Part shown: piece after piece, positions 1-8,681 of the stretch | How positions within the stretch are numbered: the stretch's first letter is position 1 | Layout: each line of letters starts with the position of its first letter | DNA from: Rubritepida sp. | Lineage (GTDB): Bacteria; Pseudomonadota; Alphaproteobacteria; Acetobacterales; Acetobacteraceae | DNA length: 54,858 bases | NCBI GenBank assembly: GCA_028291455.1 | Contig: JAQGHY010000336.1 | Span: 1 to 54,858 of the forward strand | Direction of reading: 5' to 3' | The notes under the pieces: generated by a model | What the model was told of the DNA's origin: nothing | The model's input: only the letters and a program-made list of their open reading frames with translations | The model's database searches: none | Made by a program: the position numbers and the translations under genes

Positions 1-83
1 CAGACGCGCAGCATGGACATTGCGCATCGAGACGCACTAGCGTTCGCTCCAGGTCCCCGATGGGGCCTACCAAGGAAGCGATC
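1..83. other. Left edge, non-coding leader
   Basis: No complete gene is visible here. One plus-strand frame stays open from base 2 to a TAG at 38-40 and could be the last residues of an upstream gene cut by the window edge, but a dozen codons cannot be assigned. CCCC-GAT-GGGG at 55-65 can form a short hairpin just before the Shine-Dalgarno sequence AAGGAAG (about 72-78) of the next gene. Confidence 0.3.
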
Positions 84-431
84 ATGGCGTTCAAACGGAT
101 GGTGCTCGAGATCGGCATGGGCACCGATATTCGCGGCACGGATTATACCAAGGCTGCCGTCCGCGCGTTGCGCGACGCGCTCTGGCACAACACCCTTTCG
201 ATCGGTGACCTCGTCGGCCAGCCAGTCGATGCGATGGAGGTCGAGGTACTCATCGGGGTGCCAAAGCCAGACCAGGTCAACAAGGCAGAGGTGCTGGCAA
301 TCCTGCCGCACGGCACAGGTACGGTGACCGTGGTCGAGGGCGGGCTCGAAATCCAAAACGACGAAGGAACAGGGTCGACCGTCATCGCCAATTGCTGCGC
401 GATCGTCCGGCTCGATATCCAGGGAGTGTGA
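84..431 (+). CDS. Lin0512 family protein, first of tandem pair
   Basis: This is a 115-residue protein of the Lin0512 family, whose biochemical role is not established. The signature is the N-terminal block with LEIGMGTDIRG followed by DYTKAAVRALRDAL, and a later EVEVLIGVPKPDQV stretch. The ATG at 84 is chosen because AAGGAAG precedes it at good spacing and the protein then starts at the family N-terminus (MAFKRMVLEIG). There is no signal peptide or membrane segment, so it should be cytosolic. The next gene, a paralogue, starts two bases after this stop. The pair is probably one transcript and perhaps one hetero-oligomer, which is inference. Confidence 0.85.
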   Translation: MAFKRMVLEIGMGTDIRGTDYTKAAVRALRDALWHNTLSIGDLVGQPVDAMEVEVLIGVPKPDQVNKAEVLAILPHGTGTVTVVEGGLEIQNDEGTGSTVIANCCAIVRLDIQGV

Positions 432-433
432 CC

Positions 434-775
434 ATGGCCTTGAAGCGGATCATCCTGGAGATGGGCACCGGCAACGACCTGCACGGCGGAGACTACACCA
501 AGGCGGCCCTGCGCGCCGTGCAGGACGCGCTGCATCATTCCTCACTGGCGTTCGTCCGCACCCTCGGCCTCGACATCCACAGGATGCAGGTGGAGGTCAC
601 GATCGGCGTGCAGCAGCCCGACAAGGTAGACATGGAGGCGGTTCGCAAATCCCTGCCTTACGGGGTCGTCACGGCCAAGGCGGTGAAAGGCGGCTTGGAT
701 GTGCCGGGAGAAGAAAGCCATGACATGGCGGTGATCGCATCCGCCGCCATTGCGGTCCGCTTCGATCTTCCCTGA
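434..775 (+). CDS. Lin0512 family protein, second of tandem pair
   Basis: This 113-residue protein is a paralogue of the preceding one. It shares the spaced blocks MALKRIILEMG, DLHGGDYTKAA, RAVQDALHH and EVTIGVQQPDKV, and differs most in the C-terminal third. It is closer to the usual Lin0512 form (DLHG), while the first copy has DIRG. Start and stop are unambiguous, with two bases separating it from the upstream stop. No catalytic residue set is known for the family, so no reaction is proposed. It may be co-transcribed with the monooxygenase/transporter operon downstream, but the gap of about 340 bases argues for a separate unit. Confidence 0.85.
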   Translation: MALKRIILEMGTGNDLHGGDYTKAALRAVQDALHHSSLAFVRTLGLDIHRMQVEVTIGVQQPDKVDMEAVRKSLPYGVVTAKAVKGGLDVPGEESHDMAVIASAAIAVRFDLP

Positions 776-949
776 CCATCTAGGGCGGTTAGGTCGCTGA
801 ACTCGGCCGAGGGCGGAATGGCGGTTCTCAGCCACAGACCCAAGTATTAGACGCGTCGTTCGATTTGTTGGTTCGCCGGCGGGCAGACGTATCTGACCAC
901 CCGGGGGTGCCCATGCGGCACCCTCTCGCCCTGCTGGCCGCGCCATTGC

Positions 950-976
950 CGGGCAAGCGACACGTTGACTTGCCCG
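950..976 (+). promoter_or_regulatory. Perfect 8-bp inverted repeat upstream of monooxygenase
   Basis: CGGGCAAG (950-957) and CTTGCCCG (969-976) are exact reverse complements separated by 11 bases. It could be a regulator site or an RNA stem in the 5' leader. No T-run follows, so it is not a normal intrinsic terminator. Confidence 0.4.
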
Positions 977-1056
977 CCGCGCCGTCCTCAAACTCCGGTC
1001 AGGGAAACACCGCGACGTCGCCGGCTGACATCGCCCTCAAGAGGGGCCAGCGGGAA

Positions 1057-1075
1057 GGCAAGGCCCTCGCTTGCC
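1057..1075 (+). promoter_or_regulatory. Second GGCAAG/CTTGCC inverted repeat
   Basis: GGCAAG (1057-1062) and CTTGCC (1070-1075) flank a 7-base loop and repeat the arm sequence of the 950-976 element. It lies about 45 bases before the chosen start of the monooxygenase and overlaps a possible -35 (TTGCCC at 1071). The recurrence of the same arms suggests a binding site, but chance in G+C-rich DNA is possible. Confidence 0.35.
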
Positions 1076-1119
1076 CTGATTTCGGGTGCGCTAGGGCTAC
1101 GGCCTCGAGGACTCTTGGT

Positions 1120-2466
1120 ATGATGAATCTCGTAATGATGCCCAATGCAACGGGCGCGCATCTCGGCGGCTGGCGTCATCCAGACGCCTGGTCCGGCACC
1201 GTGATGAGCCTGAAGCACGTGGTCGAGGCCGCGCAGATCGCCGAGAGCGGCAAGTTCGACGCCGTATTCCTCGCCGACGGCAACGCCGTGCGCGAAATGG
1301 ACAAGCCCACCCTCTTCGCCGCGAATTTTCCGTCCGCGCGTCCGGTGGGGTTCGAGCCGACCACGGTGCTGTCAGCGGTTGCAATGAAGACGGAGCATAT
1401 CGGCCTCGTCGCCACCAACACGACCAGCTACGACGAGCCCTATTCGGTGGCGCGGCGCTTCGCCTCCATCGACCATATCAGCGACGGGCGCGCAGGCTGG
1501 AACGTCGTCACCTCGCAATATGCCGGCGACGCGCTGAACTTCTCCCGCGATGAGAACTTCGCACGGGACGAGCGTTACGAGCGCGCGGAGGAGTTCGTGG
1601 AGGTCGTCAAGGGCCTGTGGGATTCCTGGGACGAGGATGCCTTCCCGCAGGACAAGGCCACCGGCCGCTACCTCGACCCCACGAAGGTCCATTACCTCGA
1701 CCACAAAGGCCCGCATTTCCAGGTGAAAGGCCCGCTCAACGTCGCTCGGCCGCCGCAGGGCCATCCGGTGATCTTCATGGCGGGACAGTCGGATCGTGGA
1801 CGCGAGCTCGCTGCCAAGCACGCCGACGCCATGTTTGCCGCCGGCGACTCCATGGAGAGCTGCCAGAAGGCCTATGCCGACATTAAGGCACGCATGGCCA
1901 AGTACGGCCGCCCGCCGGAGACGATGCGCTTCCTGCCCGGCATCAGCATCTTCACCGGCGAGAACGACAAGCAGATCGACGACTTCTTCCAGGAGCTGCG
2001 CGCGCTGATCTCGCCGTCCCTCGGCGTTCATTACCTGTCCAAGATCGTGGACAAGGACCTCAGCCCCTATCCGATCGATTCCGAGCTGCCGGACGTGCCG
2101 GAGAATGCGAAGAGCGGCACAAGCCTGCGGACCTACGTCATCGAGATGGCGCGCCGCGAGAAGCTCTCCATCCGCGAGACCTATGAGCGCGTGCTGCCCT
2201 CCCTCGGCAGTCCGGTGTTGAAGGGCACGCCCGACAAGATCGCCGACAAACTGGAGGAATGGTACCGCTCCAAGGCCTGCGACGGCTTCATGGTGTCCAA
2301 CGCCGTCATGCCGCGTTCGCTGAAGGCCTTCGTCGGCCTGGTGGTGCCGGAGCTGCAGAAGCGGGGCCTGTTCCGCCGGGAATACGAGGGCGCGACCATG
2401 CGCGAGAACATGGGCATCCCCACGCCGCCCAATCCGCGTCTGGCCGGCCGGCTCGCCGCCGAATGA
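1120..2466 (+). CDS. LLM-class flavin-dependent monooxygenase, NtaA/SnaA/DszA type
   Basis: This 448-residue protein belongs to the NtaA/SnaA/DszA branch of bacterial-luciferase-like oxygenases, which use reduced FMN supplied by a separate reductase to oxidise N- or S-containing compounds. Visible family blocks are GGWRHPDAW near the N-terminus, the flavin-region stretch RAGWNVVTSQ, RYERAEEFVEVVKGLWDSW and PVIFMAGQSDRGRELAA. ATG 1120 gives the normal family length and follows CGAGGA; ATG 1123 is equally possible. A frame extension to 865 has no similarity and is rejected. No FMN reductase gene is nearby. It opens an operon with a Dpp-type ABC importer (next start overlapping or 33 bases downstream), so the substrate is probably imported by it. 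The substrate itself cannot be read from the sequence. Confidence 0.88.
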   Translation: MMNLVMMPNATGAHLGGWRHPDAWSGTVMSLKHVVEAAQIAESGKFDAVFLADGNAVREMDKPTLFAANFPSARPVGFEPTTVLSAVAMKTEHIGLVATNTTSYDEPYSVARRFASIDHISDGRAGWNVVTSQYAGDALNFSRDENFARDERYERAEEFVEVVKGLWDSWDEDAFPQDKATGRYLDPTKVHYLDHKGPHFQVKGPLNVARPPQGHPVIFMAGQSDRGRELAAKHADAMFAAGDSMESCQKAYADIKARMAKYGRPPETMRFLPGISIFTGENDKQIDDFFQELRALISPSLGVHYLSKIVDKDLSPYPIDSELPDVPENAKSGTSLRTYVIEMARREKLSIRETYERVLPSLGSPVLKGTPDKIADKLEEWYRSKACDGFMVSNAVMPRSLKAFVGLVVPELQKRGLFRREYEGATMRENMGIPTPPNPRLAGRLAAE

Positions 2467-2498
2467 CCCATCTCCCGAACCACGACAGGACGACGGCC

Positions 2499-4076
2499 AT
2501 GCAGGGCTTCAGCACGACACGCCGCGGGATCCTGGGCCTCGGCGCGGGCCTCGCCGCGCTGTCCGACGGTAGCGTCCAGGCGGCCGATCCCAAGCGCATC
2601 ATCGGCGTCATCGAGGAGGACCCGCCGTTCTTCAACCTCGCCATCAGCTCAGGCATCTCGGGTTCGGTCGCGAGTGCGCCCTGCTACAGCGCGCTGCTGC
2701 GGATGAACGCGGAGGGCGCGCTGAGCGGCGACCTCGCGGAGCGTTGGGAGATCTCGCCTGACGGCCTCGTCTACACCTTCCACCTCCGCGACAACGTGCA
2801 ATGGCACGACGGCCGGCCCTTCACCTCCGCCGATGCGCAATATTCGCTGGGTGAGCTCAACTCCAAGCTCAACCCGTATCGCGGCGCGCTGAAGTCCGTC
2901 GACAGCTTCGAGGCGCCAGATCCACGCACGCTGATCCTGCGGTTGAAGAACCCGCAAGCATCGCTCATCACCAGCCTCGGCAATTTCTGCGGCGCCATCC
3001 TGCCCAGGCATCTCTGGGAGGGTACAAATCCGAGCAGCAATCCGCACAACAAGAATCCGATCGGCACGGGCCCATACAAATTCGTGAGCTTCGCACCGGG
3101 CGACCGCATCACCTATGCCAAGAACCCGAACTACCATGTGCCTGGCCGTCCCGTTTTCGACGAGGTGATCTTCCGCATCATCCCCGATCCCGCGGCGCGC
3201 ATGGCGGCCTTCACCCGCGGCGAAATCGACATGGTCTATTCCGCGGCGCTGCCCGCCACGGAGATTCCGCGCCTCTCGCGGACTCGCGGCGTCGCCCTGC
3301 GCGCCAGCCGGATCCAGCTGTCGAGCTACATGGCCTATATCAACCTGCGAAACGCGCCCTATAGCGACGTGCGCGTGCGGCAGGCCCTGATGCACGCGAT
3401 CGACCGGACCTTCATCCGCAACAGCGTATTGCCCGGTCTCGCGCAGAACCAGATCGGGCCGCTGGCCACGAGTTCGCCGCTGCATAATGCCGCGCTAGTC
3501 GATTACGCGCTGGATCCCGCCAAGGCGAACCAGCTCCTGGACGAGGCCGGCTTCGCCAAGGGCGCGGATGGCATGCGCTTCCCGCTGCGCTACCTCTTCG
3601 GCGCGGCCGATCTGCCGGCGCGCAAGATGGGCGAGATCATGGCCCAGAACCTCGCGCCCGTCGGCATCCGCGTCGTGCTGACGCCGCTGGATCGTGGCAC
3701 GCTGATCCAGCGCGCCTATGCCAACAACGACTTCGACATGGTGATCTCCACCTTCGCCCTCGGTCCTGATCCCGATGTGGGGGTGGAGCGCTTCTATAAC
3801 TCCAACAACATCCTGCCGGTGCAGGCGGTGAACAACAGCGCCTATCGCAATGCCGAGGTCGACCGGCTCTTCGACGAGCAGCGCGTGCAGACCGATCCCG
3901 TACAGCGAAAGGCGATCTACGGCCGCATCCAGGAGATCGTCTGGCGCGACGTGCCGACCATGCTCTTCTGTACCTATTCACTGCCGGGCGCTGTCAGGGA
4001 AACCTTCGCCACCGGCGTCTTCGACACGGTGGACCTGCCGCTGCGCGAGGACTTCGCCTACGCCCAACCTCGATGA
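2499..4076 (+). CDS. ABC transporter substrate-binding protein, family 5 (DppA/OppA type)
   Basis: This 525-residue protein is an SBP_bac_5 solute-binding protein for a Dpp/Opp/nickel-type importer. The N-terminus carries a twin-arginine-like signal (TTRRGILGLGAGLAAL), implying periplasmic export. Typical blocks follow: GDLAERWEISPDGLVYTFHLRDNVQWHDGRPF (cited in parts as LAERWEISPDG and VQWHDGRPF), then NPIGTGPYKF. An alternative ATG at 2463 overlaps the monooxygenase stop as ATGA and would put 12 residues before the signal peptide. I prefer 2499 because it places the RR motif near the N-terminus. The permease follows after 13 bases. Ligand unknown; peptides, N-substituted amino acids and metal chelates are all precedents for this family. 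Confidence 0.87.
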   Translation: MQGFSTTRRGILGLGAGLAALSDGSVQAADPKRIIGVIEEDPPFFNLAISSGISGSVASAPCYSALLRMNAEGALSGDLAERWEISPDGLVYTFHLRDNVQWHDGRPFTSADAQYSLGELNSKLNPYRGALKSVDSFEAPDPRTLILRLKNPQASLITSLGNFCGAILPRHLWEGTNPSSNPHNKNPIGTGPYKFVSFAPGDRITYAKNPNYHVPGRPVFDEVIFRIIPDPAARMAAFTRGEIDMVYSAALPATEIPRLSRTRGVALRASRIQLSSYMAYINLRNAPYSDVRVRQALMHAIDRTFIRNSVLPGLAQNQIGPLATSSPLHNAALVDYALDPAKANQLLDEAGFAKGADGMRFPLRYLFGAADLPARKMGEIMAQNLAPVGIRVVLTPLDRGTLIQRAYANNDFDMVISTFALGPDPDVGVERFYNSNNILPVQAVNNSAYRNAEVDRLFDEQRVQTDPVQRKAIYGRIQEIVWRDVPTMLFCTYSLPGAVRETFATGVFDTVDLPLREDFAYAQPR

Positions 4077-4089
4077 GGGCTTCCCGCTG

Positions 4090-5061
4090 ATGGGGCGCGG
4101 CCTTCTGGCCTTGCTGTTGCGCCGGCTGCTGCTGTCGGTGCCGCTTGTCCTGGCCGTGGTGACGCTGACCTTCTTCCTGGTGCGCCTGGCGCCGGGCGAT
4201 CCCGCGCAGATCCTGGCGGGCGACTCGCCCTCGCCCGAATTCCTCGCGCAGATCCGCGCGGATTACGGGCTGGACCTGCCGCTCTGGCAGCAGTTCACCG
4301 CCTATCTCGGCAAGGCGCTGCGGGGCGATTTCGGAACCTCGATCTATCTCGGCCGGCCCGTCATCGACGTGATCTTGGAGCGCTTCCCGGCGACGCTGGT
4401 GCTCACCCTGGCCGCGATGGCGCTTGCCTCGTTCGTCGGCATCACCCTCGGCGTGCTGGCGGCCAAGCATGCCGGCACGCGGCTCGACACCGCGATCACC
4501 GCGGGCTCGCTGATCGGCTACTCCGTGCCGGGCTTCTGGATTGGCCAGCTGCTGGTCCTGTTTTTCGCCGTGGAGCTGGATTGGCTGCCGGCCGGTGGCA
4601 TGACCTCGGCACGCGTGACCTATACCGGCTTCGCCCATGTGCTCGACGTGGCCTGGCATCTGATCCTGCCGGCGGTGACGCTGGCGATCTTCCTGCTCAC
4701 CATGATTGCGCGCTTCACACGTACCGCGATGGTGGAGGCGCTGCAGCAGGACTTCATCCTGGTCGCGGCTTCCAAAGGCGTGTCGCCTCGCGGGCTGCTC
4801 TGGCACCACGCCTTCCGCAACGCGGTCGTCACGACGGTGACGGTGATCGGCCTGGAATTCGGCGCCGTGCTCTCCGGTGCCGTGGTGACCGAGATCGTCT
4901 TCGGCTGGCCCGGCCTCGGCCGCGTCTTCTACGACGCTATCAACCGGCGCGATTTTCCCCTGTTGAATGGCGCCTTCATCTTTTCCTCGGTGGTGGTGAT
5001 CGGGGCCAACATGCTCTCCGACCTCATCTGCGCCGCGCTCGACCCCAGGATCAGCCGCTGA
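4090..5061 (+). CDS. ABC transporter permease, DppB type
   Basis: This 323-residue inner-membrane protein is the first permease of the importer. It has the DppB-type start LLRRLLLSVPLVLAVVTLTF followed by the conserved RLAPGDPAQ, about six hydrophobic segments, and the cytoplasmic coupling loop AASKGVSPRGLLWHHAFRNA. ATG 4090 is preceded by GAGGG at about 10 bases. Its stop overlaps the next start by one base (TGATG), indicating translational coupling. Confidence 0.9.
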   Translation: MGRGLLALLLRRLLLSVPLVLAVVTLTFFLVRLAPGDPAQILAGDSPSPEFLAQIRADYGLDLPLWQQFTAYLGKALRGDFGTSIYLGRPVIDVILERFPATLVLTLAAMALASFVGITLGVLAAKHAGTRLDTAITAGSLIGYSVPGFWIGQLLVLFFAVELDWLPAGGMTSARVTYTGFAHVLDVAWHLILPAVTLAIFLLTMIARFTRTAMVEALQQDFILVAASKGVSPRGLLWHHAFRNAVVTTVTVIGLEFGAVLSGAVVTEIVFGWPGLGRVFYDAINRRDFPLLNGAFIFSSVVVIGANMLSDLICAALDPRISR

Positions 5062-5930
5062 TGCCGAGCGACGCCACCATGCCGCGACCGCGCTTCGCCC
5101 GCCTTCGCTTTCGTCCAAGCTTTGGCCGCATCCCGGCATCGAGCGCGATCGGCTTCCTCCTCGTCGGCATCATCGTGCTGGCGACCCTGTTCTCGCCCTG
5201 GCTGACCAGTTTCGACCCCCTGGCGCTCGGCACCGATATCCTCGCGCCTCCCGATGCGATCCACCCGCTCGGCACGGACGATCTGGGGCGCGACCTCTTC
5301 GCCCGCATCCTCAGGGGCGGGCGCGTCACCCTGGGCATCGGCCTGTTCAGCGCGGTCATTGGCGTGGTGCTCGGCGTCGGCATCGGGCTCATCGCCGGCT
5401 TCTTCGGCGGCGCGGTGGACGAGGCGCTGATGCGCATGACGGAGGTGTTCCTCGTCCTGCCCAAGCTGCTGGTGGCTGTGGTCGTGGTGTCGCTGCTCGG
5501 CAGCTCGATCTTCAACGAGGTGATGGTCATCGGCCTGCTGAGTTGGATGGCCACCGCGCGCATCATCCGCACGCGCGTGCAGATCATCCGGCAGGAGGAG
5601 TTCATCGCCGCGGCCGCCATGTCCGGCGCCTCGCGAACCCGCATCTTGCTGCGCCACATCCTGCCCAACGTGCTGCCTTATCTGCTGGCCAGCGCAACGC
5701 TCCAGGTGGCCTCGGCCATCATGTCGGAATCCTTCCTGAGCTTCCTCGGGCTGGGCGATCCGAACCATCCCAGCTGGGGATTTCTGCTGCAGCAGGGCCA
5801 GCTCTACATCGATCAGGCATGGTGGCTGACCACCTTCCCTGGCATCGCCCTGGCCATGACGATCGTCGGCTGCAACCTCATCGGCGACGGGCTCGGCGAG
5901 AGCCGTGCCATCGGCGGGGCGCGGCGATGA
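5061..5930 (+). CDS. ABC transporter permease, DppC type
   Basis: This 289-residue protein is the second permease. The DppC hallmarks are HPLGTDDLGRDLFARILRGG after the first membrane segment and the coupling loop AAAMSGASRTRILLRHILPN. Five to six hydrophobic segments are visible. It starts inside the stop of the DppB-type gene and ends in an ATGA overlap with the first ATPase, so the stoichiometric transporter subunits are coupled. Confidence 0.9.
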   Translation: MPSDATMPRPRFARLRFRPSFGRIPASSAIGFLLVGIIVLATLFSPWLTSFDPLALGTDILAPPDAIHPLGTDDLGRDLFARILRGGRVTLGIGLFSAVIGVVLGVGIGLIAGFFGGAVDEALMRMTEVFLVLPKLLVAVVVVSLLGSSIFNEVMVIGLLSWMATARIIRTRVQIIRQEEFIAAAAMSGASRTRILLRHILPNVLPYLLASATLQVASAIMSESFLSFLGLGDPNHPSWGFLLQQGQLYIDQAWWLTTFPGIALAMTIVGCNLIGDGLGESRAIGGARR

Positions 5931-6904
5931 GCGATCCTGTCCTCACCGTGCGCGACCTGCGCATCGTCTTCGGGAATGCCGCCGTGGTGGACGGCGTCAG
6001 CTTCGACGTGATGGCCGGCGAGATCGTCGGCATCGTCGGCGAATCCGGCTCGGGAAAATCGCTGACGGCGCGCGCCGTGCTCCAGCTCGTGCCGCCGCGC
6101 GCGAAGGTCACGGGCGCGATCACCTTCGAGGGGCAAGATATCCTGTCCATGAATGCGCAGGCCATCCGCGCGCTGCGCGGCACCGGCATCGCCATGGTTT
6201 TCCAGGACCCCATGACCTCCTTCAACCCTGTGCTGCGCGTGGGCGACCAGATCGGCGAGGCCATCACGGTTCATGCCAAGACGCCGCGCCGGACGCTGCT
6301 CCAGCGGGTGCGCCAGCTGCTGGCTGGTGTCGGCATCCCCAACCCGGCCGAGCGTGCCGAGGCCTATCCGCACGAGTATTCCGGCGGCATGCGCCAGCGC
6401 GCGCTCACCGCCATGGCGCTCGCCAACGACCCGCGCCTGCTCATCGCCGACGAGCCCACCACGGCGCTTGATGTCACCGTGCAGGACCAGATCCTGCGGC
6501 TGATGCGGGACCTCAACGCCCGCAGCGGCACCGCGATCCTGCTTATCACGCACAACATCGCCGTCGTCGCGAGCCTCTGCCAGCGCGTCATCGTGATGTA
6601 TGCCGGCCGCGTGGTGGAGGATGGCCCTGTCGCCGAGGTTCTGACCGCGCCGCTGCATCCCTATACCCGCGCACTGCTGCAATCCGTGCCGCGGCTGGAC
6701 AATCCGGCCGGGCGCCTCGCCGCCATCGCCGGCCAGCCTCCCGACCCCGCCGATCCGCTGGCCGGCTGCCGCTTCCAGCCGCGTTGTGCCTCCGCCATCG
6801 GCCGCTGCGCCATCGAGGAGCCGGCGCTCGACCGCCTCGCGCCCGGCCATCGCGCGCGCTGCTGGGTTGCTCAGGACCAGGCCGCGCTGGCGCCCGTGGC
6901 ATGA
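5927..6904 (+). CDS. ABC transporter ATP-binding protein, DppD type
   Basis: This 325-residue cytoplasmic ATPase has Walker A GESGSGKS at about 38-45, the ABC signature YSGGMRQR at 151-158 and Walker [13 protein letters not shown] from about 171. The cysteine-containing C-terminal extension ([14 protein letters not shown]) is typical of oligopeptide/dipeptide ATPases. ATG 5927 overlaps the upstream stop as ATGA, and the same overlap joins it to the next gene. Confidence 0.9.
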   Translation: MSDPVLTVRDLRIVFGNAAVVDGVSFDVMAGEIVGIVGESGSGKSLTARAVLQLVPPRAKVTGAITFEGQDILSMNAQAIRALRGTGIAMVFQDPMTSFNPVLRVGDQIGEAITVHAKTPRRTLLQRVRQLLAGVGIPNPAERAEAYPHEYSGGMRQRALTAMALANDPRLLIADEPTTALDVTVQDQILRLMRDLNARSGTAILLITHNIAVVASLCQRVIVMYAGRVVEDGPVAEVLTAPLHPYTRALLQSVPRLDNPAGRLAAIAGQPPDPADPLAGCRFQPRCASAIGRCAIEEPALDRLAPGHRARCWVAQDQAALAPVA

Positions 6905-7908
6905 GCGGGACCGAGCCGCCGATGCTTCGCGTGGGCGAATTGCGGAAGCACTTCCCAGGCGCGGGCTTCCTCGGCCGGCGCAACCCCGTCCGCGCCGTGG
7001 AGGATGTGAGCTTCGACATCGCGCGGGGCGAGACGCTCGGCCTCGTCGGCGAATCCGGCTCGGGGAAATCGACGCTCGGCCGCATGGTGGTTGGGCTGCT
7101 CCCGGCGACCTCGGGGAGCAGCGTGATCGCGGGGATGGAGGTCACGCGGCTGAAAGGCGCGGGTCGCCGGCAGCTCTGGCGCCGCGCGCAGATGATCTTC
7201 CAGGACCCCTATTCCAGCCTCAATCCGCGCATGACCGTGCGTGAGGCCATCGCCGAGCCGCTGCGGAATTTCGGGATCGCCAGCGGCGCCGCCGCGGAGG
7301 CGGAAATCCGCCGCATCGTCGATCTCTGCGGCCTGCCGGCGACGGCCCTGGACCGCTATCCCCGCGAATTCTCCGGCGGGCAGCGCCAGCGCATCGGCAT
7401 CGCGCGCGCGCTCGTGATCCGGCCCGACCTGGTGGTGGCGGACGAGCCCGTCTCCGCGCTCGACGTGTCCATCCAGGCGCAGATCATCAACCTTCTGCAG
7501 GACCTGCGCGCGGAGTTCGGCCTCACCTACCTCTTCATCGCGCATGACCTCGCGGTGGTGCGTCATGTCTCGGACCGGGTTGCGGTGATGTATCGCGGCC
7601 ATCTGGTGGAGATCGGCCCCGCCGCACGCATCTACGCCGCGCCGCAGCATCCCTATACGCGGCTGCTGCTGAGCTCCGTGCCCAGCCCGGATCCTGCGGC
7701 CGAGGCACGCCGTCTGGCCGCGCAGACTGCCGAGGCGGCGGGCATCCCGGGCGAGGGCGGCTGCGTCTTCCGCGCGCGCTGTCCACTGGCGCGCGCACCG
7801 GCCTGCACCGAAAGCCAGCCGATGCTGCGCGTGCAGGAGGACGGCCATCTCGTTGCCTGCCATGTCACCACTGGAACTGTGCAGGCGGTGGCTCCCTCGA
7901 CCCTCTGA
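6901..7908 (+). CDS. ABC transporter ATP-binding protein, DppF type
   Basis: This 335-residue ATPase is the second nucleotide-binding subunit. Walker A GESGSGKS lies at 50-57, the signature FSGGQRQR at 157-164 and Walker [13 protein letters not shown] just after. The C-terminal oligopeptide-ATPase region carries [15 protein letters not shown]. It completes a five-component importer behind the monooxygenase and is the last gene of the unit; the neighbouring operon converges on it from the minus strand. Confidence 0.9.
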   Translation: MSGTEPPMLRVGELRKHFPGAGFLGRRNPVRAVEDVSFDIARGETLGLVGESGSGKSTLGRMVVGLLPATSGSSVIAGMEVTRLKGAGRRQLWRRAQMIFQDPYSSLNPRMTVREAIAEPLRNFGIASGAAAEAEIRRIVDLCGLPATALDRYPREFSGGQRQRIGIARALVIRPDLVVADEPVSALDVSIQAQIINLLQDLRAEFGLTYLFIAHDLAVVRHVSDRVAVMYRGHLVEIGPAARIYAAPQHPYTRLLLSSVPSPDPAAEARRLAAQTAEAAGIPGEGGCVFRARCPLARAPACTESQPMLRVQEDGHLVACHVTTGTVQAVAPSTL

Positions 7909-7910
7909 GT

Positions 7911-7944
7911 TAGGAGCTTTCGGTTCGCCTCCTACGCCTTCTTT
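7911..7944. terminator. Possible bidirectional terminator between convergent operons
   Basis: TAGGAG (7911-7916) and CTCCTA (7929-7934) can pair around a 12-base loop, followed by a pyrimidine-rich stretch ending CTTCTTT at 7938-7944. It lies in the 38-base gap between the two converging transport operons. The stem is short and the T-run interrupted, so this is tentative. Confidence 0.3.
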
Positions 7945-7946
7945 GG

Positions 7947-8681
7947 CTAGAGGACCTGACCGAGGAATTCGCGCGTCCGCGCATCCTTGGGGTTTCCGAA
8001 GAATTCCGCCGGCGGTGCGTGCTCCACGATCACGCCGCGATCAGTGAAGTACACATGATCGGCCAAATCGCGCGCGAAGCCCATCTCATGCGTGACGAGC
8101 AGGCAAGTCATCCCCTCTTCGGCGAGGTCACGGATGGTGACGAGGACTTCCTTCACCGTCTCCGGATCCAGCGCCGCCGTCACCTCGTCGAAGAGCATCA
8201 CATCCGGCTGCATGCAAAGGCTGCGCGCGATGGCGACGCGCTGCTGCTGGCCGCCTGAGAGCTCGCCGGGATACGCGCCCTCCTTGCCTTGCAGCCGCAC
8301 CTTCGCCATCAGCGCGCGCGCGCGGGCCTCGACCTCGCGCTTGTCCTGCTTCAGGACCGAGACTGGTGCCATCATCACGTTCTGCAGCGCGGTGCGGTGC
8401 GGGAACAGGTTGTACTGCTGGAACACCATGCCGACGCGCCGCCGCAGCGCGATGGGGTCGAGCTTTGCTGCGGTGACGTCGATGCCGGCTACGGTGATGC
8501 GCCCGGATTCCGGCCGGACCAGGGCGTTCACGCAGCGCAGCAGCGTGGACTTGCCCGAGCCGGACGGCCCAATGATGCAGATCACCTCGCCGCGGGCTAC
8601 GTCAAGCGAGACGCCGCGCAGTACTTCGAGGTCTCCGAAGCGCTTATGCACGGCCTGGATGGAGACAAGGGGAGTATCCAT
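7947..8681 (-). CDS. Amino acid ABC transporter ATP-binding protein (GlnQ/HisP type)
   Basis: This 244-residue ATPase of the polar amino acid transporter family has Walker A GPSGSGKS at 38-45, the Q-loop stretch VGMVFQQYNLFPH, signature LSGGQQQR at 141-148 and Walker B VMLFDEVTAALD at 161-172. The start at 8681 overlaps the permease stop by one base (TGATG). A much longer upstream open frame in the same phase is antisense-like noise inside the permease gene. It is the last gene of a minus-strand binding protein-permease-permease-ATPase operon. Confidence 0.92.
   Translation of the reverse strand: MDTPLVSIQAVHKRFGDLEVLRGVSLDVARGEVICIIGPSGSGKSTLLRCVNALVRPESGRITVAGIDVTAAKLDPIALRRRVGMVFQQYNLFPHRTALQNVMMAPVSVLKQDKREVEARARALMAKVRLQGKEGAYPGELSGGQQQRVAIARSLCMQPDVMLFDEVTAALDPETVKEVLVTIRDLAEEGMTCLLVTHEMGFARDLADHVYFTDRGVIVEHAPPAEFFGNPKDARTREFLGQVL

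Larger units (their letters stand above)
776..1119. other. 344-base intergenic region with repeated stem-loops
   Basis: No credible gene is present: the plus frame open from 865 is continuous with the monooxygenase but has no family similarity before residue 86. The stretch holds two perfect inverted repeats sharing the arms GGCAAG/CTTGCC (described separately) and a weaker GGGTGC/GCACCC pair at 905-923. TTGCCC (1071-1076) with TAGGGC (1092-1097) is a poor promoter candidate for the monooxygenase operon. I do not recognise a known riboswitch. Confidence 0.5.

Noticed and set aside
865-1119. N-terminal extension of the monooxygenase by 85 residues
   Set aside because: The extra residues have no similarity to the family, and ATG 1120 gives the normal length with a usable ribosome-binding site.
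901-1119. TPP or FMN riboswitch before the monooxygenase
   Set aside because: GGGGTGCC at 904-911 recalls a TPP leader, but CTGAGA and the other conserved segments of TPP and the FMN element are missing.
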